A stretch of DNA of 64,000 nucleotides, from NCBI RefSeq assembly GCF_027579695.1, contig NC_083577.1, positions 69,155,241 through 69,219,240 of the forward strand. Reading direction: 5' to 3'. The DNA is from Neoarius graeffei. Its lineage: Eukaryota; Chordata; Actinopteri; Siluriformes; Ariidae. The notes below the pieces were generated by a model. That model did not search any database, was not told the DNA's origin, and saw nothing but the letters and a program-made list of their open reading frames with translations. Position numbers and translations under genes: made by a program. The first letter of the stretch is position 1. The number at the start of each line of letters is the position of its first letter. Positions 1 to 11,500 of this stretch are shown here, one piece after another.

Positions 1-690
1 ACAAGGAATACACACTGCAGTAACATTCACTACACTATTATTATAATTGATTAAATGTCTGATAAAAGCACAGTTCATGTACTATTGAATGAGGATGTTG
101 CGCATTCACTTACTGCACATTTATCGAGCCAGTAGGGACCACAAGACACACTGCTGCGTTATACAGTGCCTCCATAATAGGAAATCATTCAAATTTTCCA
201 TTCAAACAAAAGTTTTAAGAATTGGAATTGCTTTTCAAAATTGTTCATAAAAAACATGCAAAAATAATTACCGTACTTTTGTTGCCTATAACTATGTATT
301 TTCTCTTGGGGTGTATATATGAGCTTGCACACGTAAAAATCCCTTTCCATGAGGAAAACCAAAGAATTCCAACACAAAAGGAAACAGATGGTAGTGGACT
401 TAAATAAATTCTTCAAAGGATATTTAAAGTAAATAAAAAAGAGCAAAAGCTAGCAGAACACCATTAAGCACAATTACGGTTAAAAAAAAAAGTTTCACGT
501 TTGCCTCCCCCCCACACAGTGAAGAGGAAGATAATGAGAGAACAAACAGCCCTCAAATCACAGTTATAGAAATCACTCACTTTAGTGGAACAGTTAATTC
601 CCAGTTTCATAGGAACAAGCAGTTTGGAACCATCAAAAGAAATACTTCAAGAATGAATCTCACAAAATGCAGCTGCTGAACATCAAGCAT
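1..690. other. No gene or repeat recognised
   Basis: AT-rich DNA with only short chance frames, no splice-flanked coding match and no inverted ends. The same holds for 918-1600, 1935-2326, 2379-2787 (an ATT microsatellite at 2520-2549) and 3927-4251. Confidence 0.6.
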
Positions 691-707
691 CATTACAACT
701 CCAACTG

Positions 708-912
708 GCAGTGGGGAAGCCAAAGGTTAGAGAAGCAACTCTGGGACCAAAAGGTCGCCGGTTCGATTTCCTGGGCTAGTAGGAATGGCCAACGTGCCCT
801 TGAGCAAGGCACCAACTGCTCCCTGTGCTCACATCCCTGGGTTAAATGCAGAGAAGGAATTTCACTGTACTCTAATGTACATGCAGTGAATAAAGGCTTA
901 ACCCCCCCAATA
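708..912 (+). repeat. SINE family 2 copy (tRNA-like head, plus strand)
   Basis: A degenerate tRNA-like head (GGTTAGAGAAGCAACTCTGG and a GGTTCGATTTC B-box) is followed by the tail GTGCCCTTGAGCAAGGCACC and GGGTTAAATGCAGAG...TTTCACTGTA, ending GTGAATAAAGGC. The same head occurs in reverse at 7733, 19423 and 43083. Confidence 0.65.
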
Positions 913-1602
913 AATAAAATAAAAAGCCCCATTGTGGAATGTACAGGAGCTCTTCTGTAGGATTGGACCATATGGGCGAGCTTTTGACACCCATGGCCCT
1001 GTCGCCGGTTCACCGGTTGTCCTTCCTTGGACCACCTTTGAAGATGTGTCATTTTGTTTTTGCTCAGACCCACTCATCTAGCCATCACAATTTGACCTTT
1101 GTCAAAGTCACTCAGATCCTTACGCTTGCCCATTTTTCCTGCTTCCAACACATCAACTTCAAGAACGGACTTCTCTTGCTGCCCAATATACCCCACCCCT
1201 TTGACAGGTACCATTGTAATGAATCAGTGTAATTCATGTTACCTGTCGGTGGTCATACGGTTATGGCCGATCAGCGTATAAGCCCAAATTTTGGTTTCCT
1301 CTAGCTGGAGGTTCAGATTTGCCTATAAATAGAGCTTTCAACAAGAGAATGAGCCAAACATACCAAATTAACACAAATTCAGTAAATTTGCAACGGCAGG
1401 CTCAAGCTATGGATTTGAACTCTACTGAAATGCTGTGTGCTTAATTGAAGATAAAGACTCCAGACGGGAAAAAAACCTAATATAAAGATGCTTAAAAGAT
1501 CCATCTACATGTGTCTTGTTAAACATTACAGGAAGAGACTCTGTGCGTTCTCCAGGGCAGTCTTTACAAAATATCACTGGTAAGGGTGCTGATCATTTTG
1601 GA

Positions 1603-1932
1603 TGGCATGGTGGTGCAGTGGTTAGCACTGTCGCCTCGCAGCAAGAAGGTCCTGGGTTCGAGCCCAGTGGCTGACTGGGGCTTTTCTGTGTAGAGTTTGC
1701 ATGTTCTCCCCGTGTCTGCGTGAGTTTCCTACGGGTGCTCCGGTTTCCCCGAAAGACATGCGGTTAGGTTAACTGGTTACTCTAAATTGTCCATAGGTGT
1801 GAGTGTGAATGGTTGGGCCCAAGTGCGGAAACGGGAGGGTTGTGGCAGGAAGGGCATCCGGTGTAAAACTATGCTCCAATTAATAGGGCATGGCAGCGAC
1901 CACACACACCTAAGTGGGACAAGCTAGAAGAA
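1603..1932 (+). repeat. tRNA-derived SINE with DANA-like 3' tail
   Basis: A-box (TGGTGCAGTGG) and B-box (GGTTCGAGCCC), the V-SINE-type core (GTTTGCATGTTCTCCCCGTG), and a 3' part with GGAAGGGCATCCGGTGTAAAA, as in DANA-type elements. Flanked by an imperfect direct repeat CTGATCATTTTG / CTGATAATTTTG. Confidence 0.8.
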
Positions 1933-2326
1933 GAGCACTGATAATTTTGAAACAACTGTTTTGTTCAAAATCTTTAAAAGTTTAACTGTAGTTTAAATTT
2001 TAAAAATAATACCATATCCCTGTATGGTTGAGCTCAAACTGATTACACATTCTTTTATCAATTATTAACCATCATCAGTGTTTGCCCATTTTTACGACAG
2101 GCACCAAAAGGCATTGAACTGGTGAAATAAGACCATCAATAGGTAGTTTCTCTGACCCACAACATCCTCAGGTAAGTCACAGGGCTTTAATTAACTCTAC
2201 AGGCTGTTCACTGGGTGGTAAATTGGAGCTTGGGCAGCTCTTTGATCGTCTCACTGAGGGCTGCCGTTCAGTCTCATACACTCGTGTGGAACTGAATGAA
2301 GAGAAGAGATTCAGACAGATGGGAAA

Positions 2327-2378
2327 ATGAGATCAGCTGTGATTATTCTTGTTTTCTTGCAATACCACTGCGTCTCAG
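2327..2378 (+). CDS. spp2: SPP24-like exon 1: signal peptide
   Basis: The ATG at 2327 opens MRSAVIILVFLQYHCVSG, a short basic start followed by a hydrophobic core and a polar end, a typical cleavable signal peptide. The exon ends one base into a Gly codon at the donor TCAG/GTAGGT. The split codon is completed by GA at the start of the next exon. Confidence 0.62.
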
Positions 2379-2518
2379 GTAGGTCAGAACATTGGTGGTT
2401 TTATAGTCTTGAACAGTAAATATAGTTTTAAAACCTCCAGCTTTAGAGGTGTAGCAGCTTTGGGTAGTTTAGAACCACAAAGGATACAACATGCATAACT
2501 GCAGAACCTCAGTTGCAA

Positions 2519-2550
<32 letters not shown>

Positions 2551-5500
2551 TACATTTTTTATTCGCACTTTGAACAGTAAATACTAGTAACTATGGTTGG
2601 GTAATACGACAAAATTATCACCACAATACTCAGACATTTCTAAGAAACACAATATGTACCATTACACAGACGCTAACAAATCTCCAGCAAAACATTAGTG
2701 CTGCACTAAAAAAAAAAAATTATGTCACACTCTTCTGATTTGTTATATTGTAAAAATAATATTTGATTAAAAACATTTTAACCCATAGGCGGCACGGTGG
2801 TGTAGTGGTTAGCGCTGTCGCCTCACAGCAAGAAGGTCCGGGTTCGAGCCCCGTGGCCGGCGAGGGCCTTTCTATGCGGAGTTTGCATGTTCTGCCCGTG
2901 TCCGCGTGGGTTTCCTCCGGGTGTTCCGGTTTCCCCCACAGTCCAAAGACATGCAGGTTAGGTTAACTGGTGACTCTAAATTGACCGTAGGTGTGAATGT
3001 GAGTGTGAATGGTTGTCTGTGTCTATGTGTCAGCCCTGTGATGACCTGGCGACTTGTCCAGGGTGTACCCTGCCTTTCGCCCGTAGTCAGCTGGGATAGG
3101 CTCCAGCTTGCCTGCGACCCTGTAGAAGGATAAAGCGGCTAGAGATAATGAGATGAGATTTTAACCCATGGGTGGCACGGTGGTGTAGTGGTTAGCGCTG
3201 TCGCCTCACAGCAAGAAGGTCCGGGTTCGAGCCCCGTGGCCGGCGAGGGCCTTTCTGTGTGGATTTTGCATGTTCTCCCCGTGTCCACGTGGGTTTCCTC
3301 CGGGTGCTCCGGTTTCCCCCACAGTCCAAAGACATGCAGGTTAGGTTAACTGGCGACTCTAAATTGACCGTAGGTGTGAATGTGAGTGTGAATGGTTGTC
3401 TGTGTCTATGTGTCAGCCCTGTGATGACCTGGCGACTTGTCCAGAGTGTACCCCGCTTCTCGCCCGTAGTCAGCTGGGATAGGCTCCAGCTTGCCTGCGA
3501 CCCTGTAGAAGGATAAAGCGGCTAGAGATAATGAGATGAGATTTTAACCCATGGGTGGCACGGTGGTGTAGTGGTTAGCGCTGTCGCCTCACAGCAAGAA
3601 GGTCCGGGTTCGAGCCCCGTGGCCGGCGAGGGCCTTTCTGTGTAGATTTTGCATGTTCTCCCCGTGTCCATGTGGGTTTCCTCCGGGTGCTCCGGTTTCC
3701 CCCACAGTCCAAAGACATGCAGGTTAGGTTAACTGGTGACTCTAAATTGACCGTAGGTGTGAATGTGAGTGTGAATGGTTGTCTGTGTCTATGTGTCAGC
3801 CCTGTGATGACCTGGCGACTTGTCCAGAGTGTACCCCGCTTCTCGCCCGTAGTCAGCTGGGATAGGCTCCAGCTTGCCTGCGACCCTGTAGAACAGGATA
3901 AAGCGGCTAGAGATGATGAGATGAGACATTTTAACCCGGAAAACAGGTTATCAAAGATGGGTTTGAACAATCATGTATTAGATTGAGAGCATTAATATTA
4001 ACCTACTGTTCGTTACAGCCAGAATTAACGGTGTTCTTATACAAAAATACTGACCAATCAGATCATTCAAACATGCTGTGGTATAAATTATCATATCGCC
4101 CAGCCCTAATAGTAAGCCTAACTACTAGTTCAATAACCTGTTAAACAGAGAAATGAATCCATACAGAACTCTAAAGCATACTATATTTTATGGCACACAT
4201 TGCATTTCACTTCCCCCCCCACAAACAAAGCTAATTCTGTTGATTTCACAGGATGGCCTCTGTTGAATATCGATCTCGCTGCAGACTTGGCATTATCAGC
4301 ATCTATCGACGACATGAATGAAAGATCTCTTACCTTCAACCTGTACAGGGCGACCCACAAGGCTGTTAGTCAGGTAATTTTCATGGCAGGGTTCTAATAT
4401 AAATATAAATGTAGTACTGGGATAGGAGATAACATCTTATGAGGCTAACAGCAGCAGGATTAGGGTGTTGAGGGCCCCTGGACTTTAACCACTGTCGGGT
4501 AATAACCCCGTGGGCGGCATGGTGGTGTAGTGGTTAGCACGGTCGCCTCACAGCAAGAAGGTTCCGGGTTCGAACCCAGCGGCCAGCGAGGGCCTTTCTG
4601 TGTAGAGTTTGCATGTTCTCCCCGTGTCTGCGTGGGTTTCCTCCGGGTGCTCCGGTTTCCCCCACAGTCCAAAGACATGCAGTTAGGTTAACGGTGGGGC
4701 GGCATTCGGCTGAAGTGCCCTTGAGCAAGGTACTTAACCCCTGACTGCTCCCTGGGCAGTGTGGCTGCCTGTGCGCGTGTGTTCACTGCTTCAGATGGGT
4801 TAAATGCAGAGGATGAATTTCACTGTGCTTGAAGTGTGCACGTGACAAAGTTTTTTTTTTTTCTTCAACTACTACAACCAGACAAAAAAAAAACAAGGCG
4901 AATACAAAACAGTGGCTCAGGGATGCTTCCATCACCAACAAGTGTCGTCCTTCTTGTCACCAATTAGAATGTCTCAAATACTCTAAAAATACAGTACTGT
5001 ATATACCTTCCCCATGTTTGGACCAGTGCCAAATTCTAATCAGTTCATCTGGTGGTAGCAGGGACACGATCCCCTGGTTAATTAATTCTGCAAACGCCTA
5101 ATAATTGACAGTCAGTTGAATTTGTGATATGATCAGCAGTGACTTTAGTTATTTATGAAGGTGCCCACAATTCAAGGTTTGTTATGGCTTAACTACAAAT
5201 ATCCAAAGACACCAAAGAATCAGATTTTCAGTCCATGTTTCAGGGATCAACAACTGATCCTTAACATGGACAGCAGCAGAAATTCCGGCTTCCAGTCCCT
5301 AAGCAATCATAATAAACCCTTTCCTATATCAAGATAAGTATTTTTTTTCGATTATTGTGACCATAATCCAGAGTTGTGCTTAAGAACAGAGTTGTGCTAA
5401 GAGATTTTTGTGCTAAATAACCGGATACCGCAGGGACAAGTCCAAACAAATCCTACACTTAACCACTTATTTTTGAGATATTACACCACCAAGAACTTCC

Positions 5501-8500
5501 TACCCACAGACTGATAAATGGACCAATGACAAAAGTTGACCTTAAGTTCCTCTGAAAGTGAAATGGTAAGTAACATCTCTGTATGCACTGCAAAAACCCG
5601 GCTTACAAAAACAAGAAAAAAAGTAATAAAATGAGGAATATTTTACTTAAAATAAGCAAAATTATCTGCCAACAGAACAAGAAAATTTGACTTGGCAAGA
5701 TTTTTAAAAACAAGTAAATATATCTAGCTTTAGAAACCCCACAGATGTCTTAAAACTAGTGTATTTATACTAAAAACAAGTAAAGTTGTACTACTCATTT
5801 TAACATGCTAGATACTTTGTCCCCCAACCAACAGTTTGACTATTTCATCTGGGCATATTGGTGTGCTCTGTTTAAGTAAGTGTTTATACCAACTGAGACC
5901 GCCAAATAAATCAAAATCAGAACAACAAACCAATCCATTTTGTCGCCTATTTTTGTTGCCAGATTGACAATACAACAATTCATTTAATTTAGTTATCTGT
6001 TTTGTGTTAAGAGATTAAAAGAAAGGATAAGATGCTTGAAATAAGAAATTCTGACTTTGACAAACTTGTCATGGTTAATATAACACCGATGAAATTATGT
6101 TAATTCTCATTTTAAGACAGAACTTACTCATAACCAGTAATAAAATCTCAATAGCAAGTTATAATACCTTATTCAGATAATTGAGGGAAAAAAATGCTTA
6201 AAGTACGTGAAATACTCTTACACAAAACCTGCCTGGAAAGGAGAATTATCTTGGCAGACAAATAACAAGCATATTGTCTTGATTTAAGATATTTAATCTT
6301 GGTTAGATTTTACTTTTTGCAGTGTGATACAGGAAGGAAGTTCTTGAAGAAAAACTATTGCTGGGTTTCACATGGCGTCACATCTGCATCATTAGTTATT
6401 CAAAACTAAAGCTCAGCTGACAGTGTTTGTACGTTGAAGGTGCATTGCTCGCATGAAAAATGCCTTACGCTTGCGATGTTTTAGGCTGTTTGAATCGATC
6501 AGACTGTGAAACTGATAAACGTTTCTTCAGGGTTCCCTGTGAACTAATAAAAAAGGGTGAACGAACAGAGGATTTCACAAAACGAGGTCGAGAAAGGTGG
6601 CTTTTGAACCTCAAACTGAAATCGAAAGGAGCCGAGTCGAAGCATGCTCGAGTTTGCAGTGATCACTTGGTGAAAGGTTTGTATCTCCCTCTCGGCTATG
6701 TCCTTAGTGTTTTCCAAGTACTTTTCTTGCTATGTGTCGTTATTTTATGATACTTTTTCTAGTCACGAAGCGCTAAAGTCCCCAGCTGTTTCTTTGTTCA
6801 CTCCTCACAAAGTCCATATGCATGAAGGTTGCAACAAAATTCTTCCCCAGCCGTACAGTTACACTGCGCCGTGATCACTCCTCCGTCTTGTTTAACTGAG
6901 ATCCAGGTCTTTAAAGGGGTTTCTGATGATCTTTGTGAATGATTTAGCTGAGAGATAAGAGCCAACACAAGTGAGAATCAAGCCAACTGTTGTTTGTTTA
7001 CACTTCAACTTGCAGCGCTTCGTTGTAAAGACGCTACAAGTTGAAATGCTTAAAAATAAATAAAATAAAATTTAAAAAAACATACTTACAGTACATGGGC
7101 AAAAACAATACAGGATTCATTCGGCAGCAACTTGATACCGAGGTCCTTTACCCAGCCACATACAAAAAAGTTGTAAGCCTCCGTACTCTTCCACGCTTTC
7201 ATCTGTTTTGCGGTGTAGAAGGACGTCTGCAACACCAGATAGTTTGAGATGTCGGGGAACTCGACTGAAGGGTAGTTTTTGAGATCGTATGACAAATCCT
7301 TCTTTCCCAGACTGTACGGGTCGATTCCATTGCACACAGCAATCTTCTGAATATATCTAAAGCGAGCAGTGGCTTCTAGATTACGAGCGTACGCTGATAG
7401 GTTATCACTAGTTGTTTGCACTACGGCAGCCGTTTAGACCACCAGCTATTTCACTTCTGGCAAAACCGCTAAGAAAAGTCACGTGACTGAAGCCCAGCAA
7501 TTACAGTTGTTTGATCTTGAGCAAATTCTTTGTGTGTGCATCAGACAGAAAAAATGGAAAGATAAACTGCAGCAAATTTAGGGGGGGAAGAAAACACAAC
7601 ATAAAAATTCAGCAAGCATCAAAGTGTCCAAATTAAGAGTGATCATATTCTGGAAAAAGTTGCACAATATTGTACAATTTATTTCAAAATAATATAGTGA
7701 ACCATTGTTCCAATACACTGGAACTCCCCCCTTTACATTACATTACAGGCACTTTGCAGATGCTCTTATCCAGAGCGACGTACAACATACCCAGCCTGGT
7801 GGAGCAGTTGAGGGTTAGGTGCCTTGCTCAAGGGCACTTCAGCCATTCCAGGGACTCGAACTAGAGCCCTGCACTCCCGCGGGACCCGACGCAAAGGAGT
7901 GCGGCGCGGGACAAATTTTGAAAGCTCATTGCGGGCGCGGGCGGGAGGGGGAGTGCACAATGCGGGCGCGGGCGGGAGAGGTGATAAGCTGCAGTCCCGC
8001 TAACTAAAAACATGTTTAAAATAAAATTTATAAATTATTAATTTATGTCCATCGTATATAATTTGTGCTGGATATTTTATTTGGCATTAATAAAAACATT
8101 TTAAGATGCCTAAATTTGCGGATGTGGTCTAATCTCGCGTACGTTTCCGATTCCTTTCCGCTCTTCCGTGTTTGAGATCTCCGATCATGGCAGAAGAGCA
8201 GAGCTCCTCTAGTGAAGCTCACAGTGCTTCAGAAGCAAGTGCTGCTTTAAAAAGAGGTACATTTACCGTTAAAAAGTCAAGAGTATTAGTCCTAAGTATT
8301 AAAAAGTATTAAAAAAAGTATTAAAAAGTATTAACTAGTATTAAAAAGGACTGTGTATCGCACAGATTGTTCAGTTTAAAGCTAGAAATAGACAGTGTAT
8401 AATCTGAGGAGCTGGCTGTGGTTGCGCAGCACTTCATATGAGAGGAGAATGAAATTGCGGTTGGAATCATAACGCCACAGACTCGGAAGTGGGAGTGCGA

Positions 8501-11500
8501 GTGCGCAAAGCGAGAGCTGTCAATCAAAGCGAGAGCTGTCAAACATGAGCGCATGCAGCGCTCAACTTGGAATGTGTCAGCAGAATGTCAGAGTCTAAAC
8601 AATAAAAACTTACAATAAATGAAGGATCGGTCAGTGGAGAGCTCAGCTAAGCTCAGCATGTTTAATTCCCCAAGCCAATGACAGGAACTTTCGTGAGAAA
8701 TAACACGAACGTCTGCATCATGCGGGATTTGCGGGCGGGAGCGGGACTGAAAATCATAATTCTTTGCGGGAGCGGGACTGAAAATTCTGTCCCGCGCAGA
8801 CCTCTAACTCGAACTGAACCTTTTGGTCCCAAAGCTGCTTTTCTAACCGCAACAAACAAACAGTTCAAGTGTCCAAAGTCTCATCTCATCTCATTATCTG
8901 TAGCCGCTTTATCCTGTTCTACAGGGTCGCAGGCAAGCTGGAGCCTATCCCAGCTGACTACAGGCGAAAGGCGGGGTACACCCTGGACAAGTCGCCAGGT
9001 CATCACAGGGCCGACACATAGACAACCATTCACACTCACATTCACGCCTACGGTCAATTTAGAGTCACCAGTTAACCTAACCTGCATGTCTTTGGACTGT
9101 GGGGGAAACCGGAGCACCCGGAGGAAACCCACGCGGACACGGGGAGAACATGCAAACTCCGCACAGAAAGGCCCTCGCCGGCCACAGAGCTCGAACCCAG
9201 ACCTTCTTGCTGTGAGGCGACAGCGCTAACCACTACACCACCGTGCCGCCCGCGTCCAAAGTCAAGGTGCATAATACAGTCCAAGTTATCTTGGACCAAC
9301 ATTGTGATATTTTGTGTGAGGTTGACAGTGATCTGGGATTAGCAGACAATCAGTGTCAATTATTAATAATCATAATTACTTAAAAATCCACTACTTATTA
9401 CAACTATGAAGTTAAATATGACCAGACTAGTGGGTGTTTTACAGCTAGTTTTAGAGCTAACGTTCTAATGATATGTGCAACTTCTTTACCACTGAACATT
9501 TCAGTTTACAGCGCGTATACGGCTACTGAAATCAGGCGGTTGTTTGTGACAAGCCTTTTTACATTTTTCTTTCTTAGCCGCACTTTAAGCGACGGTCCCA
9601 AACATTTCAGTGGTGCTGATCAGAAATGCTTTAAATGTCTGAATATGAAATAATGATTGATTACAGATGTACAAGAGACACAAATGCCAGCTCCTTAGCC
9701 TCATTAAACTTCTATACTTAACTCACACAATACACTCCAGTGTACTGGGACAGCACTGTGGCCCATGAAACAAATCCCACAGGAAAGCTTGTCCAAATTA
9801 AACCACTAAAATAAAACAAAAAAGGGGGAGTCTTTATCTTTGAGCACTTATACTATCAGGATGTATAATATTTGTAGCAGAGTCCTTGATGTGGTCAGTA
9901 AAAATTCCCTCCTTCACCAAACACAAAGCATATTTCTCTGAAAACCTAAATATTGAGCCATAGTTCTGATTAATTTGGGCCTCATTTCACCCTGACTACA
10001 TAAATCTGGCCACTGAAGCCAAATGTCATAAAACTCAATTTGTTACTTGGCATCAAAGATTAATTTATAATAATCTGGCTGTCCTATAGGACACTGCTGC
10101 CCTCTTGTGGTGTTCTGGAGTATTACAGCTTCTCTCTTCTCCAGGCAACACGTTCTCAACCCTGGTTTTGGAGTTCCCCATGTCCTGCACATTTTAATGT
10201 TTTCCTGCACTTACGCACCTTATCCCCTAATTAACAACCCTTCATGGGTGGAAATGGATGTGTTTGTTAGAGCAGAGAAGATGCTAAAATATAGATGACA
10301 AGGTGGTAGAACAGGATCTGTGCTCTAAACTAAATATGATGTTTCAATGTCACGTTGAATTGGAGCCACATCATGTTTTATCATTGTCACAAAATCTGTT
10401 AGGGTGGCACGGTGGTGTTATATACAGTAAGAATGTGTTTTTTTTTTGTAAAGTGATTTTAACAATGGCGGCACGGTGGTGTAGTGGTTAGCGCTGTCGC
10501 CTCACAGTAAGAAGGTCTGGGTTCGAGCCCCGGGGCCAGCGAGGGCCTTTCCGTGTGGAGTTTGCATGTTCTCCCCGTGTCCACGTGGGTTTCCTCTGGG
10601 TGCTCCGGGTTCCCCCACAGTCCAAAGGCATGCAGGTTAGGTTAACTGGTGACTCTAAATTGACCGTAGGTGTGAATGTGAGTGTGAATGGTTGTCTGTG
10701 TCTATGTGTCAGCCCTGTGATGACCTGGCGACTTGTCCAGGGTGTACCCCGCCTTTCGCCCGTAGTCAGCTGGGATAGGCTCCAGCTTGCCTGCAACCCT
10801 GTAGAACAGGATAAAGCGGCTAGAGATGATGAGATGAGATTTTAACAATGATTTAGCATTTCCTATCCATTTATTGGCCAGTTTCACGTTCCGGTGGCCC
10901 CCCACCAGGGCTCCGCCCCTGGCCCCCAAACCCCTGCCACCACTTTTATTTTTGAAAAGTGGAGAACCTTGGGAAGATGTCGAGCCGCTATCCATACACT
11001 ACCAGATAAAGCTGATTTGGCCTAATCATTGTCCAACATCTTGACAGCTCGCAACATGAGATGAAAGAATAATGCAAAGACCACGTCATTTTCTCAAATG
11101 TATTTTTTCATTTACAAACCTGTGGGTATGTACTCAGGCTGCCAGTCAATGTGTGACCTCCCCTTTGAAAAATCCTAGCTACGCCCCTGTAGTGGTTAGC
11201 ACTGTCGCCTCACAGCAAGAAGGCTCTGGGTTCGAGCCCAGCAACCAGCGAGGGCCTTTCTGTGCGGAGTTTGCATGTTCTCCCCGTGTCCGCGTGGGTT
11301 TCCTCCGGTTTCCCCCCCAGTCCAAAGACATGCAGGTTAGGTTAATTGGTGGCTCTAAATTGACTGTAGGTGTGAATGGTTGGTTGTCTCTGTGTCAGAC
11401 CTGCGATGACCTGGAGACTTGTCCAGGGTGTACCCTGCAGAACAGGATAAGCTGTTCTACAGGGTCGGCTATAGATGATGGATAGAAAAAAAATCTGTTA

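Larger units (their letters stand above)
6357..7501. mobile_element. TIR element carrying a THAP exon and a convergent second exon
   Basis: The ends ATTGCTGGGTTTCA (left) and TGAAGCCCAGCAAT (right) form an inverted repeat. An AT dinucleotide sits on both sides of TGCTGGG...CCCAGCA, compatible with a 2-bp AT target duplication. A THAP-type exon lies on the plus strand and another protein-like exon on the minus strand. The arrangement recalls two-gene ISL2EU/IS4EU-type elements known to me from memory. Assignment is tentative. Confidence 0.5.

Noticed and set aside
2906..3516. Repeated 75-130 aa frames with LTGDSKLTVGVNVSVNGCLC and, on the reverse strand, GNRSTRRKP-type sequence
   Set aside because: They occur at every SINE copy in both orientations (2.8, 8.9, 10.5, 26.7, 40.2, 43.6, 49.7 kb). 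They are translations of the SINE body, not genes.
10467..10540. tRNA gene
   Set aside because: The A and B boxes belong to the tRNA-derived head of a SINE with its body, 3' end and target duplication, so it is not a functional tRNA gene. The same applies to all other heads.
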